From the NCBI GenBank assembly GCA_011316235.1, contig QQBE01000007.1, positions 1,183,990-1,247,989 of the forward strand: a DNA stretch of 64,000 nucleotides, given 5' to 3'. Each line of letters begins with the position of its first letter. Within the stretch, counting starts at the first letter, position 1. Source of the DNA: Mycothermus thermophilus (taxonomy: Eukaryota > Ascomycota > Sordariomycetes > Sordariales > Chaetomiaceae). Below are positions 11,156 to 21,652 of this stretch, piece by piece. Made by a program: the position numbers and the translations under genes. The notes beneath the pieces were generated by a model. That model was not told the DNA's origin and searched no databases. It saw nothing but the letters and a program-made list of their open reading frames with translations.

Positions 11156-12788
11156 TCAAGTGTAAACCGAAGATGTAGGAGACGGTGGCAAATGCACCAC
11201 CGGATCAGGCGGGTTATTGGGACTCGTTCCCTGGAACAGCGCATCCCAATGTGGTTGATACAGAGATTCGTTCTGAGGGGTGTGCAACCACAGTATGCTT
11301 TGGAGATGACCGAGGACATCTTCCCAGGCGTTCAGCCGTAACGACACCGCGGTGTTGTTTGCCATGTTCCGAATCCAGGGGTATAGAGGAGAGCCGGGCG
11401 ACGCGGCCATTCCCACGGCGACAAGCCAAAGACACTGCGACCCATGGACAGATGCTGGATTGAGCTGCTTCAGATGGCCTGTGAAGCGATCGAGGATGCG
11501 CTTAAAGATTACGGCATGAGAGAAATATGTATGCCCCTGGAGCATGAACATGAAAAGAATGATTCCATAGCGGATAGCTTCCGGCAGGGAGTCTGACATG
11601 TCTTCGGCCTCGGAGCTGGTGAGCAGGAGACGGTGGATGACGAAGCAGGTGAGGTCATGAAGACGCGTGCCTGTGAGAGGCGTTTGGGCGGCCCGTCGAA
11701 AGACACCGCGCAGGCGGAGGAGAGTATTGGCGGGCTCGCGATTGCAGTCCAGATTGCCAGGTAGGCCAGACGAGGAGTCAAGGAGCGGATTTGGTGGTGT
11801 GGACAGCCACTCAGGAATGGGAGGTATCCCGGAGCCCGTTCCTGTGTCGTCCTGAGCCTCGAATTGGGGGTGGCCCATGACGAGCATAGACACCCTCGAA
11901 GCATGCCAGTTAGTCTTGGAGACCGGCTCGAGTTAGTTGGCACGAATCTCTTACCAGCTGACCATCCTCGCCGTCAAGGGACTGGTCTGGCGGACTTGGT
12001 TGATGCCTCCGCGCATCTCGACGAGCTTCTTGGCCCCGTTGACATGCATCTCGGCGACTTTGGTGTTCCCCTTGCCGAACTGCTCGGGAGACTGTCAGGG
12101 GTGTTCTGATGTTAACATGAAAAAGGAGGGATTCCTACTTCGATTGCTGCCAGGGTGATGACCGAGTTCATGGTCCCGTCTTGGACAGCCAGGGTGGCGT
12201 TTTCCACCTTGCGTCTTAACAGGGCGACCGAGTCGGCCATGAGAAGCTCGGAGGTGTGGAAGCCCTTCCGAGCATGCATTTCCTCATCAAGGCACGCCGT
12301 CTGCAGCGAGACGTTGAACAGGGCGGGATCCCCCAGAGCCTGAGGCCACCATGACACCAGAAAAGGGTTTGTGGTGGCGTCCAGGTCTAGCGGATAGTAC
12401 TGGAAGGCGATTTTGTGCAAGACTGTTTGAGAGTCAGCTTGACTTGTTTACTCTCTGAGATCTGAGAGAGAGGACTGGCACGGCGCAGGTACGCACAGCT
12501 GTGAATCAGGCGCTGGACGTGATCTCGCGGCAACCTCGTCGGAGGGTACGACTCAAAGGGATCGACGGATGCGAACCTGTAGAAGCCGGTCAGGGCATAC
12601 GAATGGGGCACGATGGTCCCATGGTGGAGGACGCCGTTGGTTGGGGCCACGAGTGCCGTCAGGGGCTCGTTGGCATAGACACATTGGACGTTGCGCTTGA
12701 TGCAGCGCGAGCAGCGAGGGGTGAGGAGGTCACAGCTGTGCTTTGAACGCGCACAAGCAGAGCAGGAACGTCGTAGAGTGTGGCGCAT
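11156..12788 (-). CDS. Zn2Cys6 fungal transcription factor
   Basis: Exons 12788-12497, 12422-12139, 12079-11955 and 11894-11156 (minus strand) give 479 aa. All three junctions keep phase. The start is the ATG directly before RHTLRRSCSACARSKHSC. The N-terminal binuclear zinc cluster is complete: CX2CX6CX6CX2CX6C at about residues 9-36, with basic residues between the cysteines. The rest resembles the fungus-specific regulatory region with conserved helices, such as a GAKKLVEMRGG motif typical of DUF3468-type factors. It should be a nuclear activator or repressor. It lies between AA7 and GH43, so local control of these CAZymes is possible but unproven. The exact acceptor of the last exon (CGAG) is weak. 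Confidence 0.85.
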
Positions 12789-13288
12789 GGAGAGTGTGGC
12801 TTGGTAGGTGAAGTATCGGGTTCCCTTCGTCGTTGGGATTTGGCGGAGACTGTTTGGACAGCTTGGTGATATGTGATGAGATGGATCGTTGGTGTCAAGG
12901 GAGCTCGCGGAATGGTTGGTTAAGAAGCTGACGTAAGAAGAAGACACTGCTCCAAGATGAGCTCTGCAAACGAAACAAATCGCGGGGTAGCTCGGTGATT
13001 TTGGTTGTGTTGGATCTAGCATTCAAGGATTCCAATGTTCCTTCACAGCCAGACGTTACCTTAGGTGAGCAAGCAAGCATGTGGAGGCGGGATGTGAGGG
13101 ATGAGATGGGGCTTCAGCAGTGACGTCTGCTCTATGAGCTCATCACAGCGGTCCCCTGTGCTGCATTCTACTGCAAGGTCCCAGGTGCCGACGCCTGAGG
13201 CCTCTGAACACCCACAAATGCAGTGCGGCGCTGCTACCCAACACCAGGACAACTAACTGGATCAGGACTAGTCTCCGCCGCGATATTA
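12789..13288. other. Promoter of the Zn2Cys6 gene up to the TIR element
   Basis: About 500 bp of non-coding sequence between the transcription-factor start and the left end of the transposon. Nothing else recognised. Confidence 0.5.
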
Positions 13289-14115
13289 CCTTAGCGTGTG
13301 AGGGGGGTATTGGGAAAGCCTTTCCGGGATGATGAAGCGAGGCGAAAATGGTTGTCTGTGGTCGAAATGATAGCGAAAATGGTTTTCTTAGCCAAAATGC
13401 TCCTACGACGCTTTCCAAAGGTCAAAATATTATAAGTATAGAAGGGCCTATTAACCTAGAGCGGCGTTTCGCCTCTAAATAATAGAAAGAACGTATTATC
13501 GCGGAGTTAGTTTAGCTATAAAGAAAGGAGGTACGAGCCAAAATCCTCTAGCACGCTATCTTAGCCCCTAGGTACTCGCCGTAGTCCCTCCCCTATATAA
13601 AACAAAGTTTCAAACAACGCAATACCGAATAAATATAGCCGAAAGGTTAGGATATAGACTAGTATTCGAAAGGTCTTGAGTTTGAACCTTTATAAGATGG
13701 AGTTTTTTTTAAATAGAAAATTAAACTTTAAACTAGAAAGAGTAAGAAAGAGAAAGAAAAAGGAAAAAAAAGAAAAAGGGTTAAAAAAAGAGAAAGGAAA
13801 AAAAAGAAGGAAGAAAAAAAAGGAAAGAAGGAAGGAAGAAAGGAAGGAAAGAAAAAGAAAGTAATAATATATTTTTCTCCTTTATTTTAAGGAGGGAAGA
13901 TAATTTTTAATATAAAAAGTTATTTTAGAGGGTAAATATTTTCGTGGAGTATAGGTATTTTGGAGGCCTAAGACTATTTTGGAGGCCCAAGACATTTTGG
14001 AGTAGAACCATTTTCCCATTGAAACTCGCGTGCGATTATCCCTCACTTGTCACAATCTTCCGACTCGAAGACCACGCCTGGGACGCTTTCTCAACACCCC
14101 CCTCACACGCTAAGG
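13289..14115. mobile_element. 827-bp TIR (MITE-like) DNA element
   Basis: The ends are inverted repeats. The left end from 13289 and the complement of the right end from 14115 share the first 20 bases, CCTTAGCGTGTGAGGGGGGT, and then agree to about 31 bases with only two transitions. TA lies directly outside each end (13287-13288 and 14116-14117), which fits a TA target-site duplication. Subterminal inverted repeats containing GAAAATGGTT and CCAAAATG occur on both sides. There is no transposase ORF. The interior (13430-13960) is very AT-rich and TpA-rich, consistent with repeat-induced point mutation. TA insertion suggests a Tc1/mariner-type origin (inference). Confidence 0.8.
13625..13861 (+). 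mobile_element. tRNA-derived SINE-like insert with A/G-rich tail
   Basis: Inside the TIR element, TAGCCGAAAGGTTAGG (from 13636) resembles a pol III A box. GAGTTTGAACC (13678-13688) resembles a B box with one C-to-T change. The two are about 40 bp apart, as in a tRNA. A purine-only tail of about 125 bp (13735-13861) follows. This order is typical of tRNA-derived SINEs. Mutation has probably erased part of the head, and no second copy is in the window. Confidence 0.4.
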
Positions 14116-14320
14116 TATGTATGTATGTACAGCACAAGAACGCGATCACTGTATCTGGGGCAGCGGACGACGGTGAGGAGACCATTCAACTCGATGGAGG
14201 TTGGGTATGTCAAGGCGGACCGTTGTGAGGATCAAGAATATATAATAGATGAATATCCCTATGCAATCTTACATATAAGAACCGCTTTTAATGACCTGCT
14301 TCATATATATACAATCCGTC

Positions 14321-16048
14321 CTATTTACCACCTTTCCCCGTCCTCACCACCTGAGTCTCCGTGACATACTGCCCATCACCAACATAATTCCACCGTGTAA
14401 AGTAGGCATCGGGCGTCCCCTTCGGACAGTCAAGACCGCTTCCGGAGCCGTTGCAAGTGGCATACACACCCAGCAGCGTTCCCACAAACGATCCGCTGCC
14501 GCCGCTCAGGAGCTCCGCCGATGCCCGGCCCAACTCGATCCGGCTCGCCCGGTCGCCGGGCCGGAGCGCCGAAAAGATGTACTCGCTCGGCTTCTCCATG
14601 GTGATCTCGAGCCGCACCGACTCAGCCCGGCCCCACGACTTCGGGACCGCCCGCGTCGTCACCGCGCCGGACGCGTTGAACCTCAGCTTGAGCTCGCCCT
14701 CCAGGCGCACGAGGCCGAGGTGGATGTTGGCCAACTGCGTCAGGAACGCCACGACGCCCGCCTCCTGGCCGTCCTCGCGCGGCGAGAAGGACAGGTCGAC
14801 GCCGAACCGGAACACGCTATGCGTCTGGCGCCTAGCGATGAACGAGATGGCCCTGGCCGCGGGTTCGGGCCCGCCCGGCGCTCCGGCGAGGTTGTTCCGG
14901 TTCAGCCGCACGCGCAGGCCCTTGCCCCGGACGGCCTCGATGTGTCCCGGCCGCGGCACGCGCCAGTATACCAGGTGCTTGGGCAGCTTCCCGTCTTTGA
15001 AGTCGTAGTCGTCCGGGTCCTCGTTGAACGGCCCATCCCCTGGCACGTCCCTCGACCGCGGCGGCAGCGGCCACCCTTCCATGACGCCCTTCACGGGCTG
15101 CAGGATCGGCCACTCGCCCTCCCGCCATGTCACCGGGAACAGCACCGTCTCGCGGCCCATTGGGTACGACTTATACGCCGGCCCGGACCGGGTGGCCAAG
15201 CACATGCCCCACCAGTTGCCGTTGGCATCCTGGAAGAGGTCGCCGTGCCCGACCGTCTGGAAGTACTCGTTGGTGCCGCGGTTTGTCAGGATCGGGTTCT
15301 TTTCGTAGGCCTCGTACGGTCCGTAAATGTTCCGCGCGCGCGCGATGGTGATGGCGTGATCCTCGGCCGTGCCGCCCTCGGCGATCATGAGGTAGTACCA
15401 CCCGTCGCGCTTGTAAATGTGCGGGCCCTCGGGCCAGACGCCGCCGGTGCCATTCCACAGCTCGACCGCGGGCGTCAGCGCGCCCGTCTCGATGTCCATT
15501 TCCTGCAGGATGATGCCCTGGGTTGCGACGTAGACCTTGCCATCGTCGTCCCAGAAGAGGTCCGGGTCGATCTTTTCGGCGTGGAAAAACACAGGATCGC
15601 TCCACGCCTCCTCGCTAAACGGGTCCGTTGTCTTAAACAAGACACCGGCCTCTTTGCCCTCCACGCCCAGGTACTCGCAGATGACGTAGAACACGCCGTC
15701 CCGGTGCCGGAGGGTGGCGGCGAACATGCCCAGCTGCTGCTCGGTGGTCGCCCAGCTGTAGCCGGGGAGCTGGGACTCGCGGTTCCAGACGTGGCTGGCT
15801 AGGCGCCAGTTGATCAGGTCGCGAGAGGCGTAGACGGGAAGGCCGGGGAAGGAGATGAAGGTGGACGTGACGCAGTAGAAGAGGCCCGAGACGTAGACAC
15901 AGGAAGGGTCCGAATGCCAGCCGGGGAGGACGGGGTTGTAGAAGGTCGAGTTGCGAGGGGTGGGAGGGGCAGGAGGAGCGGCGGCGGCCATGGTGATGCC
16001 CTGGAGGAGGGCCAGGCCCGAGGAGATGAGCTGTGCTAGGGGCTTCAT
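14321..16048 (-). CDS. Secreted GH43 glycoside hydrolase
   Basis: A single-exon gene of 575 aa when started at the ATG at 16048, which gives a signal peptide (MKPLAQLISSGLALLQG...). An in-frame ATG at 16183 would add 45 residues and spoil the signal. The five-bladed propeller shows the GH43 triad: base Asp in PVLPGWHSDPS, pKa-modulating Asp in KIDPDLFWDDDG and acid Glu in GVWPEGPHIY. A C-terminal concanavalin-like sandwich domain of about 200 residues follows, as in fungal beta-xylosidase/arabinofuranosidase members. It probably removes xylose or arabinose from xylan fragments outside the cell. Substrate specificity cannot be read from the sequence. Confidence 0.9.
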   Translation of the reverse strand: MKPLAQLISSGLALLQGITMAAAAPPAPPTPRNSTFYNPVLPGWHSDPSCVYVSGLFYCVTSTFISFPGLPVYASRDLINWRLASHVWNRESQLPGYSWATTEQQLGMFAATLRHRDGVFYVICEYLGVEGKEAGVLFKTTDPFSEEAWSDPVFFHAEKIDPDLFWDDDGKVYVATQGIILQEMDIETGALTPAVELWNGTGGVWPEGPHIYKRDGWYYLMIAEGGTAEDHAITIARARNIYGPYEAYEKNPILTNRGTNEYFQTVGHGDLFQDANGNWWGMCLATRSGPAYKSYPMGRETVLFPVTWREGEWPILQPVKGVMEGWPLPPRSRDVPGDGPFNEDPDDYDFKDGKLPKHLVYWRVPRPGHIEAVRGKGLRVRLNRNNLAGAPGGPEPAARAISFIARRQTHSVFRFGVDLSFSPREDGQEAGVVAFLTQLANIHLGLVRLEGELKLRFNASGAVTTRAVPKSWGRAESVRLEITMEKPSEYIFSALRPGDRASRIELGRASAELLSGGSGSFVGTLLGVYATCNGSGSGLDCPKGTPDAYFTRWNYVGDGQYVTETQVVRTGKGGK

Positions 16049-16882
16049 CCTGATGATGATGGCCTCTCCTGACTGATGGTGTGGGGGTTGGCCGGCTCTG
16101 TTGAGGCCCGCGAGCTTGCAGGTGAGGGACCAGGCCGTCGAGAGAAGGTTGTCTAGGCCCTGGACTTTCATATGTTTTTGCAAAGCCCAGAGCTACTGTT
16201 CCGACCCATCATCCCGGGTTGTGCACAGTCGGTCCGTCCGTCCATGCCCCTCTCACCGGCATGAAGACGAGCGGCACACCGGGAGAATTGACGGTAGCGC
16301 GCGCAAGTCCATTAAGCCCTCCAATCGGAGCCGCGACGGTGTTCGGGGAGGATGTACGTATCCTACGCCTACCGGGCCGGATATGTCTCTTGGTGAGAGT
16401 AGGTAGTAGTCTTCGGAGTTCGCTTGGTAATGCTACCTCGCTCCTCTCTATCCCCTTGCAGCGGCATGGTCCGTCCCGCTGGTTGGGGCGCTTCTACAAA
16501 GCGAGTCCAGGTCAAGGAGAAATACCCGTCCAACTCGCCAACCTGCATCAAGGTTTCCAGGTTGTGTCATGGCGACTGTTTACAGATGGCGATACTCTGT
16601 TTGTGCTGTACTTTGTTGTAGTTACTCACACGTACTGCTGGAACCAGCGGCAGCTTACACGACAAAAGACCATGTCGCGGGGGAAGAGAATTAACACTTC
16701 GACCAACACTTACTTCCTAGACTGGGGTTTGAATCACGATCAACTGCTACCCCCAGAGGAAATAGTTCGTAGAACAAAACCACGCAAGTCTTCAGACAGA
16801 GGTTTGGAAGTTTGTTCACACAGGTGCTGCGAAAGTTCTTGTCTATTTGAGCCCACAAACTTTGACATTCCGCCAGAGCAAA
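16049..16882. other. GH43 promoter and tRNA upstream region
   Basis: About 830 bp with no credible coding region. A long plus-strand ORF runs through the tRNA gene and is therefore not real. It should hold the GH43 promoter. Confidence 0.5.
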
Positions 16883-16984
16883 GTCACTTTGGCGGAGTGG
16901 TTAACGCGCTGCCCTGCTATTCCCCACCGGAAAGCAAGTTAGGCAGTTCCTTCGGGAGCGTAGGTTCGAATCCTACAGGTGACG
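16883..16984 (+). tRNA. tRNA-Ser(GCU) with 21-nt intron
   Basis: The acceptor stem GTCACTT pairs with AGGTGAC, with discriminator G at 16984. The D arm has GGCGGAGTGGTTAA. The anticodon stem CTGCC/GGCAG holds the loop C-T-GCT-A-A, interrupted after position 37 by an intron at 16920-16940. A long variable arm (TTCCTTCGGGAG) and the T arm TAGGTTCGAATCCTA follow. The anticodon is GCU (16916-16918). The long variable arm and the anticodon both indicate serine. Confidence 0.95.
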
Positions 16985-17423
16985 TTCTCTTTTGCCTTTT
17001 GTTAACACTATGCTTTTTGAGCACTGCTAGGCATTTCTTGTCAGTTCAGAAATCTGCATCTTGTCGGAGGGCCAAAACTGCAATTGTAATGCCGTCCTCG
17101 TATTCCCCCTGAATGTAAACACCAAACATTTGATCACAGCTCGTCTTGCCGTGACTTGTCAGAAGCAAATAGGAATTAACCAATTAGCCGTCTAAATGAA
17201 TCAAGCAAGGTATCTGAGACTTTTCCCTCTCCACCGCTCCGATCCGTCATATAAATGCATCCATTCCCAAACCCAACCACCAACTCCATACATGCTGTTG
17301 CTGTAAAATCGCCAAATCAGTCCCCTAACTCATGCAACCCCGCCAGCCAGTCCCGTGTGGTATGAATAAATAAAAGGCAAAAACGTTCCTGACTCATAAA
17401 CCTCATATGCCCCCAGTAGTCCC
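16985..17423. other. Region between tRNA-Ser and YTP1-like gene
   Basis: About 440 bp without a gene. It contains the pol III terminator region and the 3' UTR of the YTP1-like gene. Confidence 0.5.
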
Positions 17424-19114
17424 TTACACCGACCGCTCGTTATTCCCCCCAACCGTGCTCGGGCTGCTCACCGACCCCTCCTCATCATCCACGGCCTCTC
17501 GGTGCAGCAGCTTCCTGCGCGTCGCGGCTTCCTCGTCCTCATCGTCGCTCACCAGCCCTTCGAGCTCGAATTCGTTGGCATCGCGCAGGGCGTCCCTCGA
17601 ACGGCGGCTGTTGGCCACACCATTGTGCGGGTGCCCGTGGACATTGCGGGGCTGGGCGCGGTCGTAGAGGTGGATCAAAGTCATAACGAAGAGGAAGAGC
17701 AGGGACGCGAGGCTGAAGAGGACAAGGATGTAGGCGACAACGTCCATGCTCGAAGCGTCCATGAATGCCATGTTTTCCTCGGTCGCGCACATGAAGAGGA
17801 AGCCGGCGGCGTAGAGGAGCTGGTAGATGGTGTTAGTCGGTTATGGATGGCAGAGGTAATGGGGGAAAACGTACATAGACGGGGATATACTGGAAGCTGT
17901 GTGTCTTGGTCTCATCGCTCTCGTCGATGCACGGCTTATCACGTAGGACGAACGCGACCTCGATGATGCGGGCCAAGCCGGCGGCCATCAAGGTGTAGCC
18001 AAACATGGTATGGGTCATGGCACTGTACATGAGATCCTGCGGATGGGCGGACATGGCCCAGCCAGTGATCAGGATGACAAAGCCCGGGACGAAGTTGCGC
18101 TTGGGGTTGCCGTCGCGGTCCCTGCTCAACCAGACGCCCACCAACCCCGCGCTCCACCAGATGATGCCCATGGTGGTGTGCTGCCAGTCGTTCTTGACCC
18201 AGTCGGTGCCCCAGCGGTGCTCGGTGAAGGTGTTGATGCAGCCCCAGGCCGCGATCACCGCGCTGTCGAAGAACTCTTGACTGCGACCCGTGCGGCGGAG
18301 CCACGCCTGGCCGACCAGGAGGAGGATGGTCAAAACGACGCCGTAGGCGATGAAGGCGCCGCCCATGATGAAGTGAGCCAAGCACTGGCCCAGGTGGTCA
18401 TCTTGGCAGAAACCCATGGCCGTGATCCCGCCAAAGACCATCTGCACCCAGGCGTACACAGGGAACGCCTTGCCGTTGATGCTGTGGGCGAGACGGAGCG
18501 GTGGACGGATACGCGCGTGGACGCCGTGCTCGAGGTGCAGCTTGAGGTAGATGCCCAGGACGACCTGGCCGAGGAGCAAGAAGAAGAGCGGGGTTGCCGC
18601 CATGGCGTGGACGTTCTTGGGATTGAACCGCCGGCCGCCGTGCAGATGGCCGAGAGCGAAGCCGACGAGGGCGATGGCGGTGCTAAGAGCCTGTAGCGGG
18701 ACATGCCATCGGTTTTTGATAATCTAATGGGTACAGAGCACAGCACGTGGTCAATCAGAATGCATCCAACGTGAGTAACGGAGGTCACTTCGCACATACC
18801 CCCAGAACCATGCCGAGCGGGAAGAGGACGCCAAAAGCGAGCATCTGCAAGAATATATGGATCCATAGTATTGTGTCCTGGGATTGTCAGCCCTGATCTT
18901 ATCCCAAGTGACTCGGATCAGGTGGACGCACGATGGGATCAGGAGAGACCGTCATGCCCTCGGGAATCTTATCCATGTGGTGACCTTCATGGCCCAATAC
19001 CGTGGGTAAGAACGCCGCCGCAGCGACCAACGCTGCCATGGCGGGTGAGACTCGAAGGTAAGGGAGCGAGCAAGACACAGCAACGGTTCCGCGCCGAAGG
19101 GCGAGGACCGCCAT
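17424..19114 (-). CDS. YTP1-like integral membrane protein
   Basis: Exons 19114-18932, 18877-18800, 18723-17875 and 17819-17424 (minus strand) give 501 aa. The first intron is only 54 nt, with a GTGCGT donor and CTGAC branch point. It joins ...SPDPI to DTILWIHIFLQML, as expected for the family. A signal or lead peptide ends near LGHEGHH. About eight to ten hydrophobic helices follow, including HSINGKAFPVYAWVQ and EHRWGTDWVKNDWQHTTMG, which carry the conserved histidines of the DUF2427/Ytp1 family. A hydrophilic acidic cytosolic tail closes the protein. Yeast YTP1 resembles cytochrome b561-type electron-transfer membrane proteins, but its role is unknown. Confidence 0.88.
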
Positions 19115-19878
19115 GGTTGTCGTTGAGCAGTTCTACGGGCGGGCAGTTCGAGGTTGTAAGTGCACCGTATTCACTGAAGGGACGGCCGGGAAGATCGATC
19201 GGTAGCGCGGGAGGCGTAACGCCTCGAGACAGGGATGATGGACTAGCGTAACGGTCACTTGCAGCAGGCGAGGGCGGTGGTTTTTGGCCGTTCGCGACGT
19301 GTGTACAGTCTCTACGGGAGCAAAAAAAAGAGGAGTTCTACAGAAGCCGGCCGTGGGGGAAGCGGTTTACATGACAGGAGCGCGGATGTCTCGGATCCCT
19401 CGACGCAACCGAACCGAAGGCCTCCTCCCGCGAAGTCGGACTTTCCGCCGGCTTTGAAAAGCGAGCACAACCATGACGCCGATTGGCCGGCGATGACGCA
19501 GGTGGGGCCCTGTCATCCTAACTTTGGGGATGCCGTATGGGGAAGTGCCTGCTTACGATGCGATCATCGTGCATAAGTATCGTGGAACAACACAGTTTGA
19601 ATCCATGTGCGCCTAGTGTACGTATTGTGGTACGTATGTATGTACAAGGAGACGTAACAAATCACTTGACGGTTGTGTCCATACTGGAATGCGTAAAACA
19701 TGACAGAGAAACCCAAGTTTTGCTACGCCTAACCCTAACCCTTCCATTACTTACACACTCCCCTCCCCTCTCCCCTCTCCCCTCTCCCCTCTCTCTTTTT
19801 TTCGGCATGTGATGCCAAGCCATGCACCTCATGCACGTCCCGGTCCCTTGCACACCATCTTCCAGGTTGTGCTGAGCT
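19115..19878. other. YTP1 promoter; CTCCC microsatellite
   Basis: About 760 bp without a gene. It includes a (CTCCC)n tract at about 19755-19796 and one telomere-like CCTAACCCTAACCC match near 19727. The latter is too short to be an interstitial telomere. Confidence 0.6.
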
Positions 19879-21111
19879 TCAGTGCTCCTCCGCCGCGAGC
19901 TTCATGTCCGCCTCCCACTCCTTCTGCACGCGTTCCGCGAATGCATCATCCTCCAGCAGCTTCCACGCAACCCGGGCCATGCCACGGCCACACTCAATCG
20001 CGCGCGCCAGGGCATCCTCCGTTCCCGCTGCGGCCGTGAAGCCCTTGGTGTGGTTGCTCGCACCCGCCGGCGCCTCAATGCCAAACACCCCGTGGAACCC
20101 GGGACACTCGTAGCAGACATTGCCCATATCCGTGCTCCCCGGCAGCACCTCTGTGGCTCCCGGCCCATCCAGCGCCACCGTCTTGGGCCCGGACACCTCG
20201 TCCATCGCCCGCACATACTCCTCGCAGATGGCCCTGCTGGGCCGCACGTCGGCGTACGAGTTGAGCGGCTCGTACGAGACGGAGCAGCCGGTCGCGATGG
20301 CCGCGCCCTCGAAGCACTTTTGCACGCGGTCCCACAGCGCCTGCGCCGTCGCCCGCGTGCCGCTGCGCACGTAGTACTCGAGCGCGCAGTCGGCGGGCGT
20401 GACGTTGGGGCGGGTGCCGCCCGCGCGGATGACGCCGTGGATGCGCTCGTCAGGCCGGATCTGCTGCCGCAGCATGCTGATGGCGTTGTACGAGAGGCAG
20501 ACGGCGTCGAGCGCGTTGACCCCGTCCCACGGCGCCACCGCCGCGTGCGCCTCGCGCCCCTTGAAGTAGGTGCGCATCTTGACGTTGGCGAGCATGCGGA
20601 TGCTCGCGATGCCGCGGAGCCCCGGCGGCAGCAGCCGCGCCGAGCCCGGGTGCACCATCAGCGCCGCCGACGCGCCGGTGTAGGCGCCGTTCTCGATGAG
20701 CTTGAGCTTTCCGCCGCCCCCCTCTTCCGCGGGAGTGCCCAGCAGCCGCAGGCGGCCCGGCTTTCCGGAGGTCTTGAGAGCGGCCGCTGCGCCGAGAAAG
20801 GCGGCGAAGGAGGCCGACGAGATCAGGTTGTGCCCGCAGGCATGTCCGATGCCGGGAAGAGCGTCGTACTCGGCGTTGAAGACAACCAGACGACCGCCGG
20901 AGCCCACGTCGGCCGAGAAGGCGGTTTCCAAGCCGTAGGCGTGTGGGGTGACCTCGAAGCCGAGCTCGCGGAGAGCGGCCACAAAGGCGTCATGAGCTTT
21001 GTGCTCCTCGTAGGCCAGTTCCGGGTTGTCGAAGATGTGCTTGTTGAGAGACGAGATCTCGGCATGGCGTTGCCGGATCTCGTCGTCGATGACAGTGTTG
21101 AGGTTGGACAT
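19879..21111 (-). CDS. M20D-family amidohydrolase/dipeptidase
   Basis: An intronless gene of 410 aa with a clear ATG at 21111. It has the two-domain M20D fold: the metal-site signature FNAEYDALPGIGHACGHN near residues 78-95, TPAEEGGGGK, and a lid domain with GREAHAA. It resembles PM20D2/AbgB-type enzymes, which cleave amide bonds of small N-acyl amino acids or beta-alanyl dipeptides and depend on divalent metal. There is no signal peptide, so it is likely cytosolic. The true substrate is unknown. Confidence 0.88.
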   Translation of the reverse strand: MSNLNTVIDDEIRQRHAEISSLNKHIFDNPELAYEEHKAHDAFVAALRELGFEVTPHAYGLETAFSADVGSGGRLVVFNAEYDALPGIGHACGHNLISSASFAAFLGAAAALKTSGKPGRLRLLGTPAEEGGGGKLKLIENGAYTGASAALMVHPGSARLLPPGLRGIASIRMLANVKMRTYFKGREAHAAVAPWDGVNALDAVCLSYNAISMLRQQIRPDERIHGVIRAGGTRPNVTPADCALEYYVRSGTRATAQALWDRVQKCFEGAAIATGCSVSYEPLNSYADVRPSRAICEEYVRAMDEVSGPKTVALDGPGATEVLPGSTDMGNVCYECPGFHGVFGIEAPAGASNHTKGFTAAAGTEDALARAIECGRGMARVAWKLLEDDAFAERVQKEWEADMKLAAEEH

Positions 21112-21652
21112 GGTGGTACTCTCGAAACGAAGGTTGAACTATGGTGGTGTGAAGTGACAATTAAGCGGGTGGAGGATGTCTGTGTTGCTGGGCACCTCGC
21201 GCTTCTATTGTACCTTAAGTTGTCCCGCCCGAGCTGTCCATATCCCAGTTCATGATTCGACCCGAGGCTTGGAAACCTGACTTGCATGTTTGCGGTGACC
21301 CCACCGTCATGTCCCCGCCGTTGGGTCCCGCCACCTGCTGTGCGGGCCGCTTCCGGCAGTGACATCGCCCACAGCAGTGAGACAAGCGGAAACGAACAGC
21401 AGATCCGTCCAGTGGAACCACAAGTGCCGCGCCTCGGGATTTGATCCGTCCCCGGTGTTGGTTGGACTAAAAGTAGAACGTCGTACTTCATGATGTCAGG
21501 GACACCCTGTGGACGGGGAAATGGATCACTATGTTAACAGGTGAGTGGATATTTTCGGTTGTGTGTACAAGTACCGAGGTAGACTAGCTTCTCGAGTATC
21601 TCAACAAGGCCAACACCATCAAACTCCCGGTCTGGCTGACTACGCCAACCAT
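21112..21652. other. M20D promoter and paraoxonase 3' flank
   Basis: 540 bp without a recognisable gene, between two genes on the minus strand. Confidence 0.5.

Noticed and set aside
13676..13864. Lys/Arg/Glu-only plus-strand ORF
   Set aside because: Translation of the purine tail inside the transposon; not a protein gene.
14291..15802. 503-aa plus-strand ORF
   Set aside because: Antisense shadow of GH43, whose catalytic motifs are all on the minus strand.
16219..17112. 297-aa plus-strand ORF
   Set aside because: Runs straight through the tRNA-Ser gene and has no domain.
19726..19742. Telomere-like CCTAACCCTAACCC
   Set aside because: Only about two units; within chance for a 64-kb window and no subtelomeric context.
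19882..21255. 457-aa plus-strand ORF
   Set aside because: Antisense shadow of the M20D gene.
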